In this document: positions 1 to 6,429 of the stretch, piece after piece
How the letters are laid out: each line of letters begins with the position of its first letter
Numbering within the stretch: position 1 is the stretch's first letter
Assembly: GCA_002714165.1 (NCBI GenBank)
Contig: PAWT01000020.1
Span: 1-7,086 of the forward strand
Source: Acidobacteriota bacterium
Lineage (GTDB): Bacteria; Acidobacteriota; Vicinamibacteria; Vicinamibacterales; UBA823
Length of the DNA: 7,086 bases
Direction of reading: 5' to 3'
Notes under the pieces: model-generated
Databases searched by the model: none
What the model was told of the DNA's origin: nothing
The model's input: the letters and a program-made list of their open reading frames with translations, nothing else
Made by a program: the position numbers and the translations under genes

Positions 1-1
1 A

Positions 2-211
2 CTGCGTCAGAAAGAACCCGGACTCCATCGACCGTATTCGACTCCACTCTATCCCTATCTACCTGCGACGGCAGCCCTTCTGGCGGTCGGTTGCTTTATC
101 GCAATGCTGATTTCTAACCCAAGCATCGGCGGTATCTTCGTCGGCATCGTGCTTAGTAGCGTCCTTGTCTTCCGGGCCCTTGGATTTCACAAACGCGGAC
201 TATCCCGATAG
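2..211 (+). CDS. APC-family amino acid/amine permease, C-terminal fragment (5' end outside window)
   Basis: An open frame enters from the left edge and ends at TAG 209-211, giving 69 residues. It begins LRQKEPGLHRPYSTPLYPYL, which matches the conserved cytoplasmic loop before the last two helices of APC-superfamily permeases (typically R-x-KEP-x-L-x-RPY-x-TPLYP-x-LP). Two hydrophobic segments follow, at about residues 21-37 and 43-59 of the fragment, separated by 'SNPS', then a short basic tail HKRGLSR. The complete protein would be an inner-membrane importer of amino acids or amines driven by ion symport or exchange. It converges on the amine-degradation operon, so it may supply that pathway's substrate, but the fragment says nothing about specificity. 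The family call is good; the substrate is unknown. Confidence 0.8.
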   Translation: MRQKEPGLHRPYSTPLYPYLPATAALLAVGCFIAMLISNPSIGGIFVGIVLSSVLVFRALGFHKRGLSR

Positions 212-224
212 AGGGGAAGCCAAT

Positions 225-1607
225 CTAAATCTTTGTTCGAAAATGGAGACTCTTGCGGCGGGTTAGGTGATAGTACCCATAACGTGAAAGTGTCGATCCT
301 TTACCGGAATCACCGAATCCAGTCCAAGGCAGTGCTGGATCCGCATAATCACACCGGTTTTGAAAGACTGTTCCCGCGTCGAGCGACTGACTAAATCGTT
401 CAGCACGGTCCCGATCAGCAGTCCAGACCGATGCTGTCAAGCCGAAACGCGTCTCTCTCATACGGAGAAGCGCCTCCTCATCATTCTCCACGCCTAATAC
501 CGGAACGATCGGCCCAAAGCTTTCTTCCTGCATTACTAATGTTTCGTTTGGCACGTCAGACAGTAGCGTCGGCCTAAAGAAATTACCGACCTGACCGGTG
601 ACCCGAGTCCCTCCAGTCAGGAGCCTACCGCCTGCCCTAACTGCCTCGGCCACTTGGCCTTCAAGGACCTCCACCGCCCCTCGGCTAGCTAACGGCCCGA
701 GTGTCGTATCTTCGTTCAACGGATCGCCCAGGCGGTACGCTTCGAGTGCTTGCTGGGCTCGCTCGAGGTACTCCTCAAGATGGTAACGATGAACATACAC
801 TCGCTCCACGGCACAGCAGCATTGACCAGCGTTATAACAGGCACCATCGACCGTACTCGCAGCCGCGAACGCTACATCAGCATCTTTGGCAACGTAGGCT
901 GGGTCTTTCCCGCCCAGTTCAAGGCCGGCGTCGATAAAACGTTTTGCCGCCTCGTGATACACGCTCGCACCCCCTTCGACCGAGCCGGTGAAGGACACAT
1001 GAGCTACGCGCGGGTCTGCGATCACGCGCGCAGTTTCTTCGTGATTTAGGACAAGATTCGTCACCAAATCAGGAACCGCAAGCTCGCCGAACGCATCGGC
1101 GAACGCTTCTCCAGAAAGTGGTGTCTTAGCCGAGTGCTTTAGGAGTACCGCATTGCCTGCGAGCAATGCCGGGACGATAACGTTCACGGGGATGATCAGT
1201 GGATAGTTCCATGCCGCCACATTGAGTACAACTCCGAGGGGCACGTGTTCGATACGGCGCTCGAAACCGTCTAGGCTTGGTAACACTTCTGGTGCGAGAG
1301 TTTTTTCAGCGATCGACACCATGTAATTGGCGCGCTCAAAAACCGTTTCCACCTCACGCTGAGCCTGCGCGATCGGTTTGCCCATTTGCTGCGAGACGTT
1401 CCGAGCAATCAACGTCGATTTTTCCCGAAATCGACTGAGCCCGATCTGGACGTTTGCAATCCGATCCTCGATTGGCACCTGACGCCAGTGATTGTAGGCA
1501 GCGTGCGCGGAGGCGAGTTTCGTCTCAAGACGGTCGCCCTCATCAAACTCGACACGACAGACGAGTGATTGATCGTAGGGATTTATTACATCAAGAGGCA
1601 CGCTCAT
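225..1607 (-). CDS. NAD(P)-dependent aldehyde dehydrogenase (ALDH superfamily)
   Basis: Predicted to oxidise an aldehyde to a carboxylate with NAD(P)+; in this operon probably a gamma-glutamylated amino-aldehyde. The 460-residue protein shows ALDH landmarks in order: WNYP with the active-site Asn (N134), the cofactor-contacting LLK (K157) followed by HS instead of the common PS, FTGS (206-209), ELGGK with the general base Glu (E230), NAGQCCC with predicted nucleophile C264, and EESFGP (361-366). It is shorter than E. coli PuuC (about 495 residues) and its motifs are not PuuC-like, so it is a different ALDH subfamily; AldC of mycobacteria is a plausible relative. The ATG at 1607 shares one base with the upstream stop (TGATG), implying translational coupling. 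A GTG three bases earlier (1610) is the alternative start, and neither has a well-spaced Shine-Dalgarno site. Last gene of the operon. Confidence 0.95.
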   Translation of the reverse strand: MSVPLDVINPYDQSLVCRVEFDEGDRLETKLASAHAAYNHWRQVPIEDRIANVQIGLSRFREKSTLIARNVSQQMGKPIAQAQREVETVFERANYMVSIAEKTLAPEVLPSLDGFERRIEHVPLGVVLNVAAWNYPLIIPVNVIVPALLAGNAVLLKHSAKTPLSGEAFADAFGELAVPDLVTNLVLNHEETARVIADPRVAHVSFTGSVEGGASVYHEAAKRFIDAGLELGGKDPAYVAKDADVAFAAASTVDGACYNAGQCCCAVERVYVHRYHLEEYLERAQQALEAYRLGDPLNEDTTLGPLASRGAVEVLEGQVAEAVRAGGRLLTGGTRVTGQVGNFFRPTLLSDVPNETLVMQEESFGPIVPVLGVENDEEALLRMRETRFGLTASVWTADRDRAERFSQSLDAGTVFQNRCDYADPALPWTGFGDSGKGSTLSRYGYYHLTRRKSLHFRTKI

Positions 1608-2380
1608 CACTCCGGTGTCACATAGGCGCTAGTGATTCCACCGTCAACAACGAAGCTCGTTCCAGTAACGAAAGACGACTCATCAGAGGCCAGGTACAGA
1701 ACGGCCTGTGCAATCTCCTTTGCCTCACCGAAGCGTCCTATCGGAATATGGATGAGACGGCGTTGTTTCTTTGCTTCTGTATCGAGCGCCTTCATTAGCA
1801 ATTCGGTCTGAAGTGGTCCGGGACAAAGCGCATTGACACGAATGTTTTCCCGTGCGTGCACAGTGGCCAACTCTCGGCTCATCGCGAGCACGCCCCCCTT
1901 ACTCGCGGTATAGGCTAGTTGCGGTGTTGCTGCGCCCAGTATGGCGACAAAAGATGCGGTGTTAATAATGGTTCCTCCGCCCGCTCGCCGGAGTGCAGGA
2001 ATACCATATTTGCATCCTAGGAACACACTCTTCAAATTGACAGCCATCGTGAGATCCCAAACGTCCTCATCGGTCTCCACAGCGTCCCGGTCCTCATCAT
2101 GCATGATGCCTGCGTTATTAAATAGAATATCGAGTTGCCCAAAAGTTCGTTCGGCTGTCTGCACCATTCCCGCACATGCCTCAGATTTTGAGACATCGGC
2201 TAGGCAGTACATTGCAGTTCCACCCTGATCTCTGACAAGTCTGACCGTTTCCTGCCCTCCCTCGTTATTAACATCCACAACGACGACTTTGGCACCCTCA
2301 GCTGCAAATAAAATAGCCGTTGCTCGGCCGATTCCACCCGCACCACCAGTGATCAACGCTACTTTGTTTTCAAGTCGCAT
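1607..2380 (-). CDS. Short-chain dehydrogenase/reductase (classical SDR)
   Basis: A 257-residue classical SDR of usual length. Visible motifs are TGGAGGIG (11-18) for the dinucleotide, an acidic residue D36 at the end of the second strand (VVVVDV), which favours NAD over NADP, ADV (61-63), NNAG (88-91), the tetrad residues N115, S143, Y157 and K161 (YTASK), CPGP (186-189), and C-terminal VDGG (245-248). Start ATG 2380 is supported by GAGGA seven bases upstream. It follows the PuuD-like gene by 59 bases and overlaps the ALDH gene by one base. Automatic annotation would call it a 3-oxoacyl-ACP reductase or glucose dehydrogenase, but context argues for an alcohol dehydrogenase step in amine breakdown, feeding the ALDH. 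Its substrate cannot be read from sequence. The direction (oxidation) is inferred from NAD preference and neighbours. Confidence 0.94.
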   Translation of the reverse strand: MRLENKVALITGGAGGIGRATAILFAAEGAKVVVVDVNNEGGQETVRLVRDQGGTAMYCLADVSKSEACAGMVQTAERTFGQLDILFNNAGIMHDEDRDAVETDEDVWDLTMAVNLKSVFLGCKYGIPALRRAGGGTIINTASFVAILGAATPQLAYTASKGGVLAMSRELATVHARENIRVNALCPGPLQTELLMKALDTEAKKQRRLIHIPIGRFGEAKEIAQAVLYLASDESSFVTGTSFVVDGGITSAYVTPE

Positions 2381-2387
2381 CCGTTTA

Positions 2388-2392
2388 TCCTC
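2388..2392 (-). promoter_or_regulatory. Shine-Dalgarno site of the SDR gene
   Basis: On the minus strand this reads GAGGA, seven bases before ATG 2380. It fixes the start codon of the dehydrogenase and is the clearest ribosome site inside the operon. Confidence 0.6.
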
Positions 2393-2439
2393 GCTGTTGA
2401 TATCCGGTTCGCCACATTACGCGGACGTCAAGCACCGCA

Positions 2440-3150
2440 TCATCCCGCGTGCGAAACCAGTGCAGCCTTTGCAAGTGCATCAAACAGCCGCTGTTGGACA
2501 GGATCGTCGCCTGCTGTTAACTCCGGGTGCCATTGCACCGCTACCAGCCAGGGATGGTCTCGTGTTTCCACCGCCTCAATCGTGCCATCAGGTGCGTGTC
2601 CGACTACCGTGAGTTCCGGTGCTGCCTTATCGATCGCTTGGTGATGCCATGAGACCGCTTCAAATTCCTTTGAGCCGAGAATCTCGCACAACCTCGAACC
2701 AGATTCCAGGGTGACGGTGTGCATTATCGGCTCCCGCGGGGGTGCCCGGTGGGTGACCAACTCCCCGACGACGTCTGGTAGATGTTCGTGCAAGGTACCG
2801 CCCATCGCAACGTTAATCACTTGGGCGCCTCGACAAATCGCCAGAGTCGGGACCCCCAGCTCTACCACGCGTCGCGCGAGTGCGAGCTCCGTACTGTCCC
2901 GCTCTGCATCGACCAAATAGAAGGTCGAATGCTCCCGACCCCCATAAGCTACTCGGTCGATATCTCCGCCACCTGCGAAAATCAGTCCATCGACACTTTT
3001 CAGCCAGGCGTCGAAGTTGGGTTCACCAGGCGGCAGCAAGACCGGGCTGGCCCCGGCCCGGCGGACAGCGTCGACATACTCAGAGGGTAAATGGAAATGT
3101 CCTTGGTCGTTTCGACCATAGGTGGAAAGACCGATTACCGCACGCGTCAT
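2440..3150 (-). CDS. PuuD-like gamma-glutamyl amide hydrolase (class I glutamine amidotransferase-like, peptidase C26)
   Basis: Predicted to hydrolyse a gamma-glutamyl amide and release glutamate plus the oxidised amine product, as PuuD does for gamma-glutamyl-GABA. The 236-residue protein (E. coli PuuD is about 254) has the triad C106 (AICRG), H208 and E210 (WHPE). It also has family signatures: GLIFAGGGDIDR near 55-66, GGTLHEHLPD (117-126), and the SWHHQA segment (167-172) typical of PuuD proteins. ATG 3150 is chosen because the protein then begins MTRAVIGLSTYG, matching the family N-terminus. An in-frame ATG at 3186 would add 12 residues and overlap the synthetase gene. With start 3150, only two bases separate it from the PuuA-like stop, which indicates coupled translation. 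No clear Shine-Dalgarno site is visible. It acts in the cytoplasm, presumably last in the pathway. Confidence 0.93.
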   Translation of the reverse strand: MTRAVIGLSTYGRNDQGHFHLPSEYVDAVRRAGASPVLLPPGEPNFDAWLKSVDGLIFAGGGDIDRVAYGGREHSTFYLVDAERDSTELALARRVVELGVPTLAICRGAQVINVAMGGTLHEHLPDVVGELVTHRAPPREPIMHTVTLESGSRLCEILGSKEFEAVSWHHQAIDKAAPELTVVGHAPDGTIEAVETRDHPWLVAVQWHPELTAGDDPVQQRLFDALAKAALVSHAG

Positions 3151-3152
3151 GG

Positions 3153-4535
3153 TCAGATGCGCTCGAAGTAGCGCTTGCGCTCCCAATTATCTACCGAGAC
3201 GTCATACGCTGCCGCCTCGGTTCGGAAGAAATGAACGTAATGTTCAACGACCGAGTCGCCGAATGCGGCGCGTGCGAATGAACTCCTCTCGAATAGGTCG
3301 ATGGCTTTCCCGAGTGAACCCGGTAAGCTGGTCTGGTCTTGAGCAGCGTAGAGATCACCTGAGAAGTGTGGTGGCGGTTCGGTCTTATTCGCAATCCCAT
3401 CCAGGCCAGATGCTAGCGCTGCGGCATAGACCAGATAGGGATTGCAGTCGGCACCAGGTAACCGGCACTCGATCCGCAAGTTCTGACCACTACCAACCAC
3501 ACGAAAACCCGCAGTACGGTTGTCGTGGCTCCACGCTAAACGTGTGGGCGCCCATGAGTTGGCTTTATACCGCTTGTAGGAATTGATGTTCGGTGCGTAA
3601 AAGACCATGACGTCGAGTGCATGGGCGATCCAGCCGCCGAGAAACCATCTGAAGGTATTTGAGCAGTGAATCGGGCCGAGCTTCCGGTTACCGACGAAGG
3701 CCGCCTTTCCGTTTCCCTGACGCAGACTTAGGTGCACGTGGCAGCTCGACCCAGCTTGGTCGTCCGCATATTTAGCCATGAATGTGACACTCATTCCGAG
3801 CGAATCGGCAAGCTCTTTGAGACATTGTTTGAAGATGACGTGCCGATCTGCCATCTGGAGCACTTGGGCGTATTGGATGTTTAGTTCATGCTGCCCTAGA
3901 CCCCATTCACCCTTGGAATTCTCCACCGGCACGCCGGATCGTGTGAGATGGCGCCGCGCTGGCTGATTGAATCGTTCGAGCCGTGTACCCTGCAGGGCAT
4001 GGTAATCCTCGATGTACCAGCCGGCTTCTCGCAAGTCAGCATAATTCTGCGTGTGTGCGTCTCGGTAGCTGCTCTCGAAGATGTAGTACTCGAGTTCTGA
4101 CGCGCCCAGGACATCGAAGCCTGCGGCGGCAGCGGCTTGTACCTGTGTTTGAAGGATCGTCCGGGGAGCTTCGCCTACTGGAGCCTCAGTATTCTCGTGT
4201 CGGAGATCGCAGATCACGAGTGCCGTCTTCTGAAGCCAGCTCGCCACCCGAAGCGTCGGCAGATCCGGTGCCATGTGAAAGTCGCCGTACCCTCGCTCCC
4301 AGTTCGCCAGCCGGTATCCTGCAACTGGGGTCATTTCCATGTCCACGGTCAGGAGGTAGTCGCAGCAGTGCGTGCCGTGCTCAGCTGCGCTCTCTAGAAA
4401 GAACGCTGCATCGAAACGTTTCCCCATCAGCCGGCCGTAGAGATCGGTGAATGCGACCAATACCGTGTCGATTTCGTCTTTCTTGACCAGCGCCGCAAGC
4501 TGTTTCAGTGTAAGGAATCCTTTAGATGGGAGCAT
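3153..4535 (-). CDS. PuuA-like gamma-glutamyl-amine synthetase (glutamine synthetase family)
   Basis: Predicted ATP-dependent ligase joining the gamma-carboxyl of glutamate to an amine, the capping step of the pathway. The 460-residue chain has a GS beta-grasp N-terminus (TDLYGRLMGKR, 30-40) and the catalytic domain. Visible are metal ligands E147/E149 (SELEYY), E210 and E217 (SKGEWGLGQHE), H266/H268 (SSCHVHLS), NSYKRY with R322, NRTAGFR (339-345), and RIECRLPG (354-361, E356 and R358) leading into NPYLVYAAALASGL. Where true type I GS has PG-Y-E-AP, with Glu closing the ammonium site, this protein has NSWAP (W328). That fits PuuA-type enzymes taking amines rather than ammonia. ATG 4535 has AAAGG eight bases upstream. 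First gene of the four-gene operon. The amine (putrescine, ethanolamine, another monoamine) is not determined by the sequence. Confidence 0.95.
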   Translation of the reverse strand: MLPSKGFLTLKQLAALVKKDEIDTVLVAFTDLYGRLMGKRFDAAFFLESAAEHGTHCCDYLLTVDMEMTPVAGYRLANWERGYGDFHMAPDLPTLRVASWLQKTALVICDLRHENTEAPVGEAPRTILQTQVQAAAAAGFDVLGASELEYYIFESSYRDAHTQNYADLREAGWYIEDYHALQGTRLERFNQPARRHLTRSGVPVENSKGEWGLGQHELNIQYAQVLQMADRHVIFKQCLKELADSLGMSVTFMAKYADDQAGSSCHVHLSLRQGNGKAAFVGNRKLGPIHCSNTFRWFLGGWIAHALDVMVFYAPNINSYKRYKANSWAPTRLAWSHDNRTAGFRVVGSGQNLRIECRLPGADCNPYLVYAAALASGLDGIANKTEPPPHFSGDLYAAQDQTSLPGSLGKAIDLFERSSFARAAFGDSVVEHYVHFFRTEAAAYDVSVDNWERKRYFERI

Positions 4536-4543
4536 TCAAACAG

Positions 4544-4548
4544 CCTTT
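4544..4548 (-). promoter_or_regulatory. Weak Shine-Dalgarno site of the PuuA-like gene
   Basis: Minus-strand AAAGG with an eight-base gap to ATG 4535. It is a partial match but the spacing supports this start. Confidence 0.4.
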
Positions 4549-4729
4549 GATCACTTAATCGAAATCATTACTTGATGGAGGATCGCGTTGAAACGGGATA
4601 CGGAATGAGCTACAGGGCTGTCCATGCCTTCAATGCCGGCGCACAATACCACACAGATAGTACCCGTGTTGTCACGACCTACCCTTCGGATTTGTCAGGG
4701 TTGTCGCTGCACCTAATTGCCCGGGTTAA
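4549..4729. other. Spacer between operon start and tRNA-Arg: no gene, no convincing promoter or terminator
   Basis: I see no coding region here. It should hold the promoter of the minus-strand amine operon, unless the operon is read through from the tRNA. On the minus strand TACTAT at about 4656-4661 resembles a -10 box, but no -35 box sits 16-18 bases upstream. No hairpin followed by a T-run was found for ending the tRNA transcript. Two similar copies of GTTGTC...ACCT occur at 4668-4680 and 4700-4714. Confidence 0.4.
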
Positions 4730-4806
4730 TGGCGCGCCCGGCAGGATTCGAACCTGCGACCCTCGGCTTAGAAGGCCGATGCTCTATCCAACTGAGCTAC
4801 GGGCGC
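4730..4806 (-). tRNA. tRNA-Arg (anticodon UCU)
   Basis: The minus strand folds into a complete cloverleaf. The acceptor GCGCCCG/CGGGCGC is perfect (7 bp), the D-stem is GCUC/GAGC, and the anticodon stem UCGGC/GCCGA encloses CUUCUAA, placing UCU as anticodon (decodes AGA, also AGG by wobble). The variable loop has five bases and the T-stem GCAGG/CCUGC carries the loop UUCGAAU. The discriminator is G and the CCA end is encoded in the DNA (4730-4732). Mature length is 74 nt plus CCA. The gene is intact with no mismatches in its stems. It stands alone, with no other tRNA in the window. Confidence 0.97.
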
Positions 4807-4822
4807 ACTTCTTACGTCCTCG

Positions 4823-4828
4823 ATCTTA
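4823..4828 (-). promoter_or_regulatory. Possible -10 box of the tRNA-Arg gene
   Basis: Minus-strand TAAGAT lies 16 bases before the tRNA 5' end, a typical distance for a tRNA leader, and is preceded directly by TTG. It matches TATAAT at four of six positions, and no good -35 box is seen 17 bases upstream. Position is the main support. Confidence 0.25.
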
Positions 4829-4980
4829 CAAGGGACGCCGGAAAACCACCATCTGAGTTACCACATTTTTCTCATCCCGGTTTTGAAGCTCCATTTACTC
4901 GATGCCTGACTAATACTTCTGATGTCGGAAACTTGGTGATGAAGCCGCGAGCACAGTCGCACTTGAAACCCGATACGGTG
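4829..4980. other. Spacer between the metzincin gene end and tRNA-Arg: no gene seen
   Basis: This stretch follows the minus-strand stop at 4981 and precedes the tRNA promoter region. I see no coding potential. A short imperfect hairpin (minus strand AAG-T-GCGA, loop CTGTGC, TCGC-GG-CTT) lies just after the stop, but no T-run follows it, so it is not a convincing intrinsic terminator. Confidence 0.4.
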
Positions 4981-6387
4981 CTAGTTTTCTATCCAGGCAA
5001 TTAAAGGGCCACGGAACCGCCCCCGCCCACTCGCCAACGCAGGCCAATTTTGGTGTAGCTTGGGTCTCATTCTTGAAGTCCAAGGTAATGCCTGCAGGTC
5101 GTTGATTGTCTTACCGGAGGGATCCTTGTCCGGCGAGGTACTGCCGGCCGCTCGTCGATAGAGGACTTTTCCGTGTTTCGTGTCCCACGCGGTGATGATG
5201 GCGTCAAGGTTCATTACCGACGGCCTAGGAATACTGTCATAGCCGTCCGGATGACTCCAACCGAGGGTGTGCGCCAACTCATGCCGGTAAGTTCCAACGT
5301 CATCGGTCCACGCCATGTGGACCTCACTGCCCACCATCTCGCCGCTTGAGTAGCTGCATGAAGCGGCATAGGAATAACGACCGCTAAAATCCGTGGCTCC
5401 GGCTGTCATGTAAGCGACTTTGATTTTGTTAGGTTGACCACAGGAATCCCGCTCAAGGATTGTCCCTGCAGCGTGGTCCTTGGTTGTGATACTGATGCCA
5501 CTTATTACATCGCCTGTTAGTGATGGAATGTCAGAGCCGACAACACTCCGGATAGTCGTCTCAAACTCTGAGGGCGCGGCGATGTCAGTTGCTTCGAACT
5601 TCCTGCAATGCTTACCACCATCATCGGTTTCCACACACTTCATTTCCTTGGTCCAGATCTCCACCGTGGGCGTCGCAACCCATCGTCGGGTACCCCTGGT
5701 CCCTTTGTCGCGAAAGACATGATCGAAGAACGCTAAGTCGAAATAGTCTGTGTTGGTAGTGAGAAGATTGCGTCGTGCGATCGTGAGGGAAGACTGAACC
5801 TCGATTTCACTTTCACTTGTATGAAACCCGTTCGCTTGGATAACAACCGGGAAAATGCCTGTCTGTTCGACGGCGACCGAAAATCGACCGTCGGCGTCAG
5901 ACGTGACGGCAGCAGTGTTGCCGATACGTACTACGGCGTTTTCAATCCACCCTTCCTGCAGCAAATTTCCAATCCATCCGACCACGGTCTCTGTTTGAGT
6001 GACCGTAATGCTGATAGACGCGGTCTGTCTCCCATAGGCCGCGGTGATTGTAGTTGTGCCCGGTGCCTTGGCCCTTACTTGGTTCCAACCATCCGAAGGG
6101 TTCTGGCCAGGTTCTATCCCGGCCACAGACACATCATTCGAAACCCATTCAACACCTGTTGTGTCAATTTGTGGAATCTGCGCACTTGTGCCATCAGTGT
6201 AGATGGCGGTGGCTGTGAGGGTCGCCTGTTGTCCAATGGCTAGGGTGGTTTTTGACGCGTTCGTAGAGAAACTCGTGATGGTCTTCTGTGGAGAAACCGG
6301 TGTTGGTGCGGTGGGGCTGACTCCACCGCCTCCTCCACAGGCGGAACAGAGGACCGCGACCGCAATCAGACGGGTGTGGGAACCCAT
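4981..6387 (-). CDS. Exported lipoprotein with Ig-like domain and metzincin-type zinc protease site
   Basis: The 468-residue protein starts MGSHTRLIAVAVLCSAC, a short basic and hydrophobic signal ending in a lipobox-like site (predicted lipid-bearing C17, though position -3 is Cys rather than Leu). A Gly/Pro-rich linker follows to about residue 33. Residues 34-130 look like a bacterial Ig-like (BIG2) domain: TTLAIGQQATLTATAIYTDG, later NQVRAKAPGTTTITA. Residues 133-200 resemble a carboxypeptidase-regulatory beta-sandwich (AVTSDADGRFSV). The C-terminal part carries HELAHTLGWSH (H369, E370, H373, H379), the metzincin HExxHxxGxxH zinc motif, with SVMN (M392) as a likely Met-turn. Four Cys (251, 261, 316, 344) could form disulfides outside the cytoplasm. 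ATG 6387 is preferred over an upstream in-frame TTG at 6411, which has no ribosome site. Substrate unknown. It need not be an active protease. Confidence 0.78.
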   Translation of the reverse strand: MGSHTRLIAVAVLCSACGGGGGVSPTAPTPVSPQKTITSFSTNASKTTLAIGQQATLTATAIYTDGTSAQIPQIDTTGVEWVSNDVSVAGIEPGQNPSDGWNQVRAKAPGTTTITAAYGRQTASISITVTQTETVVGWIGNLLQEGWIENAVVRIGNTAAVTSDADGRFSVAVEQTGIFPVVIQANGFHTSESEIEVQSSLTIARRNLLTTNTDYFDLAFFDHVFRDKGTRGTRRWVATPTVEIWTKEMKCVETDDGGKHCRKFEATDIAAPSEFETTIRSVVGSDIPSLTGDVISGISITTKDHAAGTILERDSCGQPNKIKVAYMTAGATDFSGRYSYAASCSYSSGEMVGSEVHMAWTDDVGTYRHELAHTLGWSHPDGYDSIPRPSVMNLDAIITAWDTKHGKVLYRRAAGSTSPDKDPSGKTINDLQALPWTSRMRPKLHQNWPALASGRGRFRGPLIAWIEN

Positions 6388-6429
6388 AAAACGTTTTCCG
6401 ACACTTAGCAAATACCGTTTGAGACTAGG

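Noticed and set aside
3151..3186. Upstream ATG at 3186 giving a 248-residue PuuD-like protein
   Set aside because: It would add 12 residues absent from the family N-terminus and overlap the synthetase by 34 bases. ATG 3150 gives the expected start.
3122..3586. 154-codon plus-strand frame over the synthetase 3' end
   Set aside because: Antisense to two well-supported genes, with no motif. A shadow frame.
3983..4450. 155-codon plus-strand frame inside the synthetase gene
   Set aside because: It lies antisense to a clear GS-family gene, has a Ser/Arg/Pro-rich shadow composition and no recognisable domain.
4900..4980. Imperfect hairpin after the metzincin stop as an intrinsic terminator
   Set aside because: The stem is short with bulges and no T-run follows.
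4572..5004. Plus-strand open frames across the tRNA, including peptides with RPAGFEPATLGLEG and GRIRTCDPRLRRP
   Set aside because: These are translations of the antisense strand of the tRNA gene, a well-known source of false hypothetical proteins. No ribosome site or family match outside the tRNA.
5821..6243. 140-codon plus-strand frame within the metzincin gene
   Set aside because: Antisense to a protein with coherent signal, domains and zinc motif; no support of its own.
6388..6411. TTG start at 6411 for the lipoprotein
   Set aside because: No ribosome site precedes it. ATG 6387 gives a normal-length lipoprotein signal.
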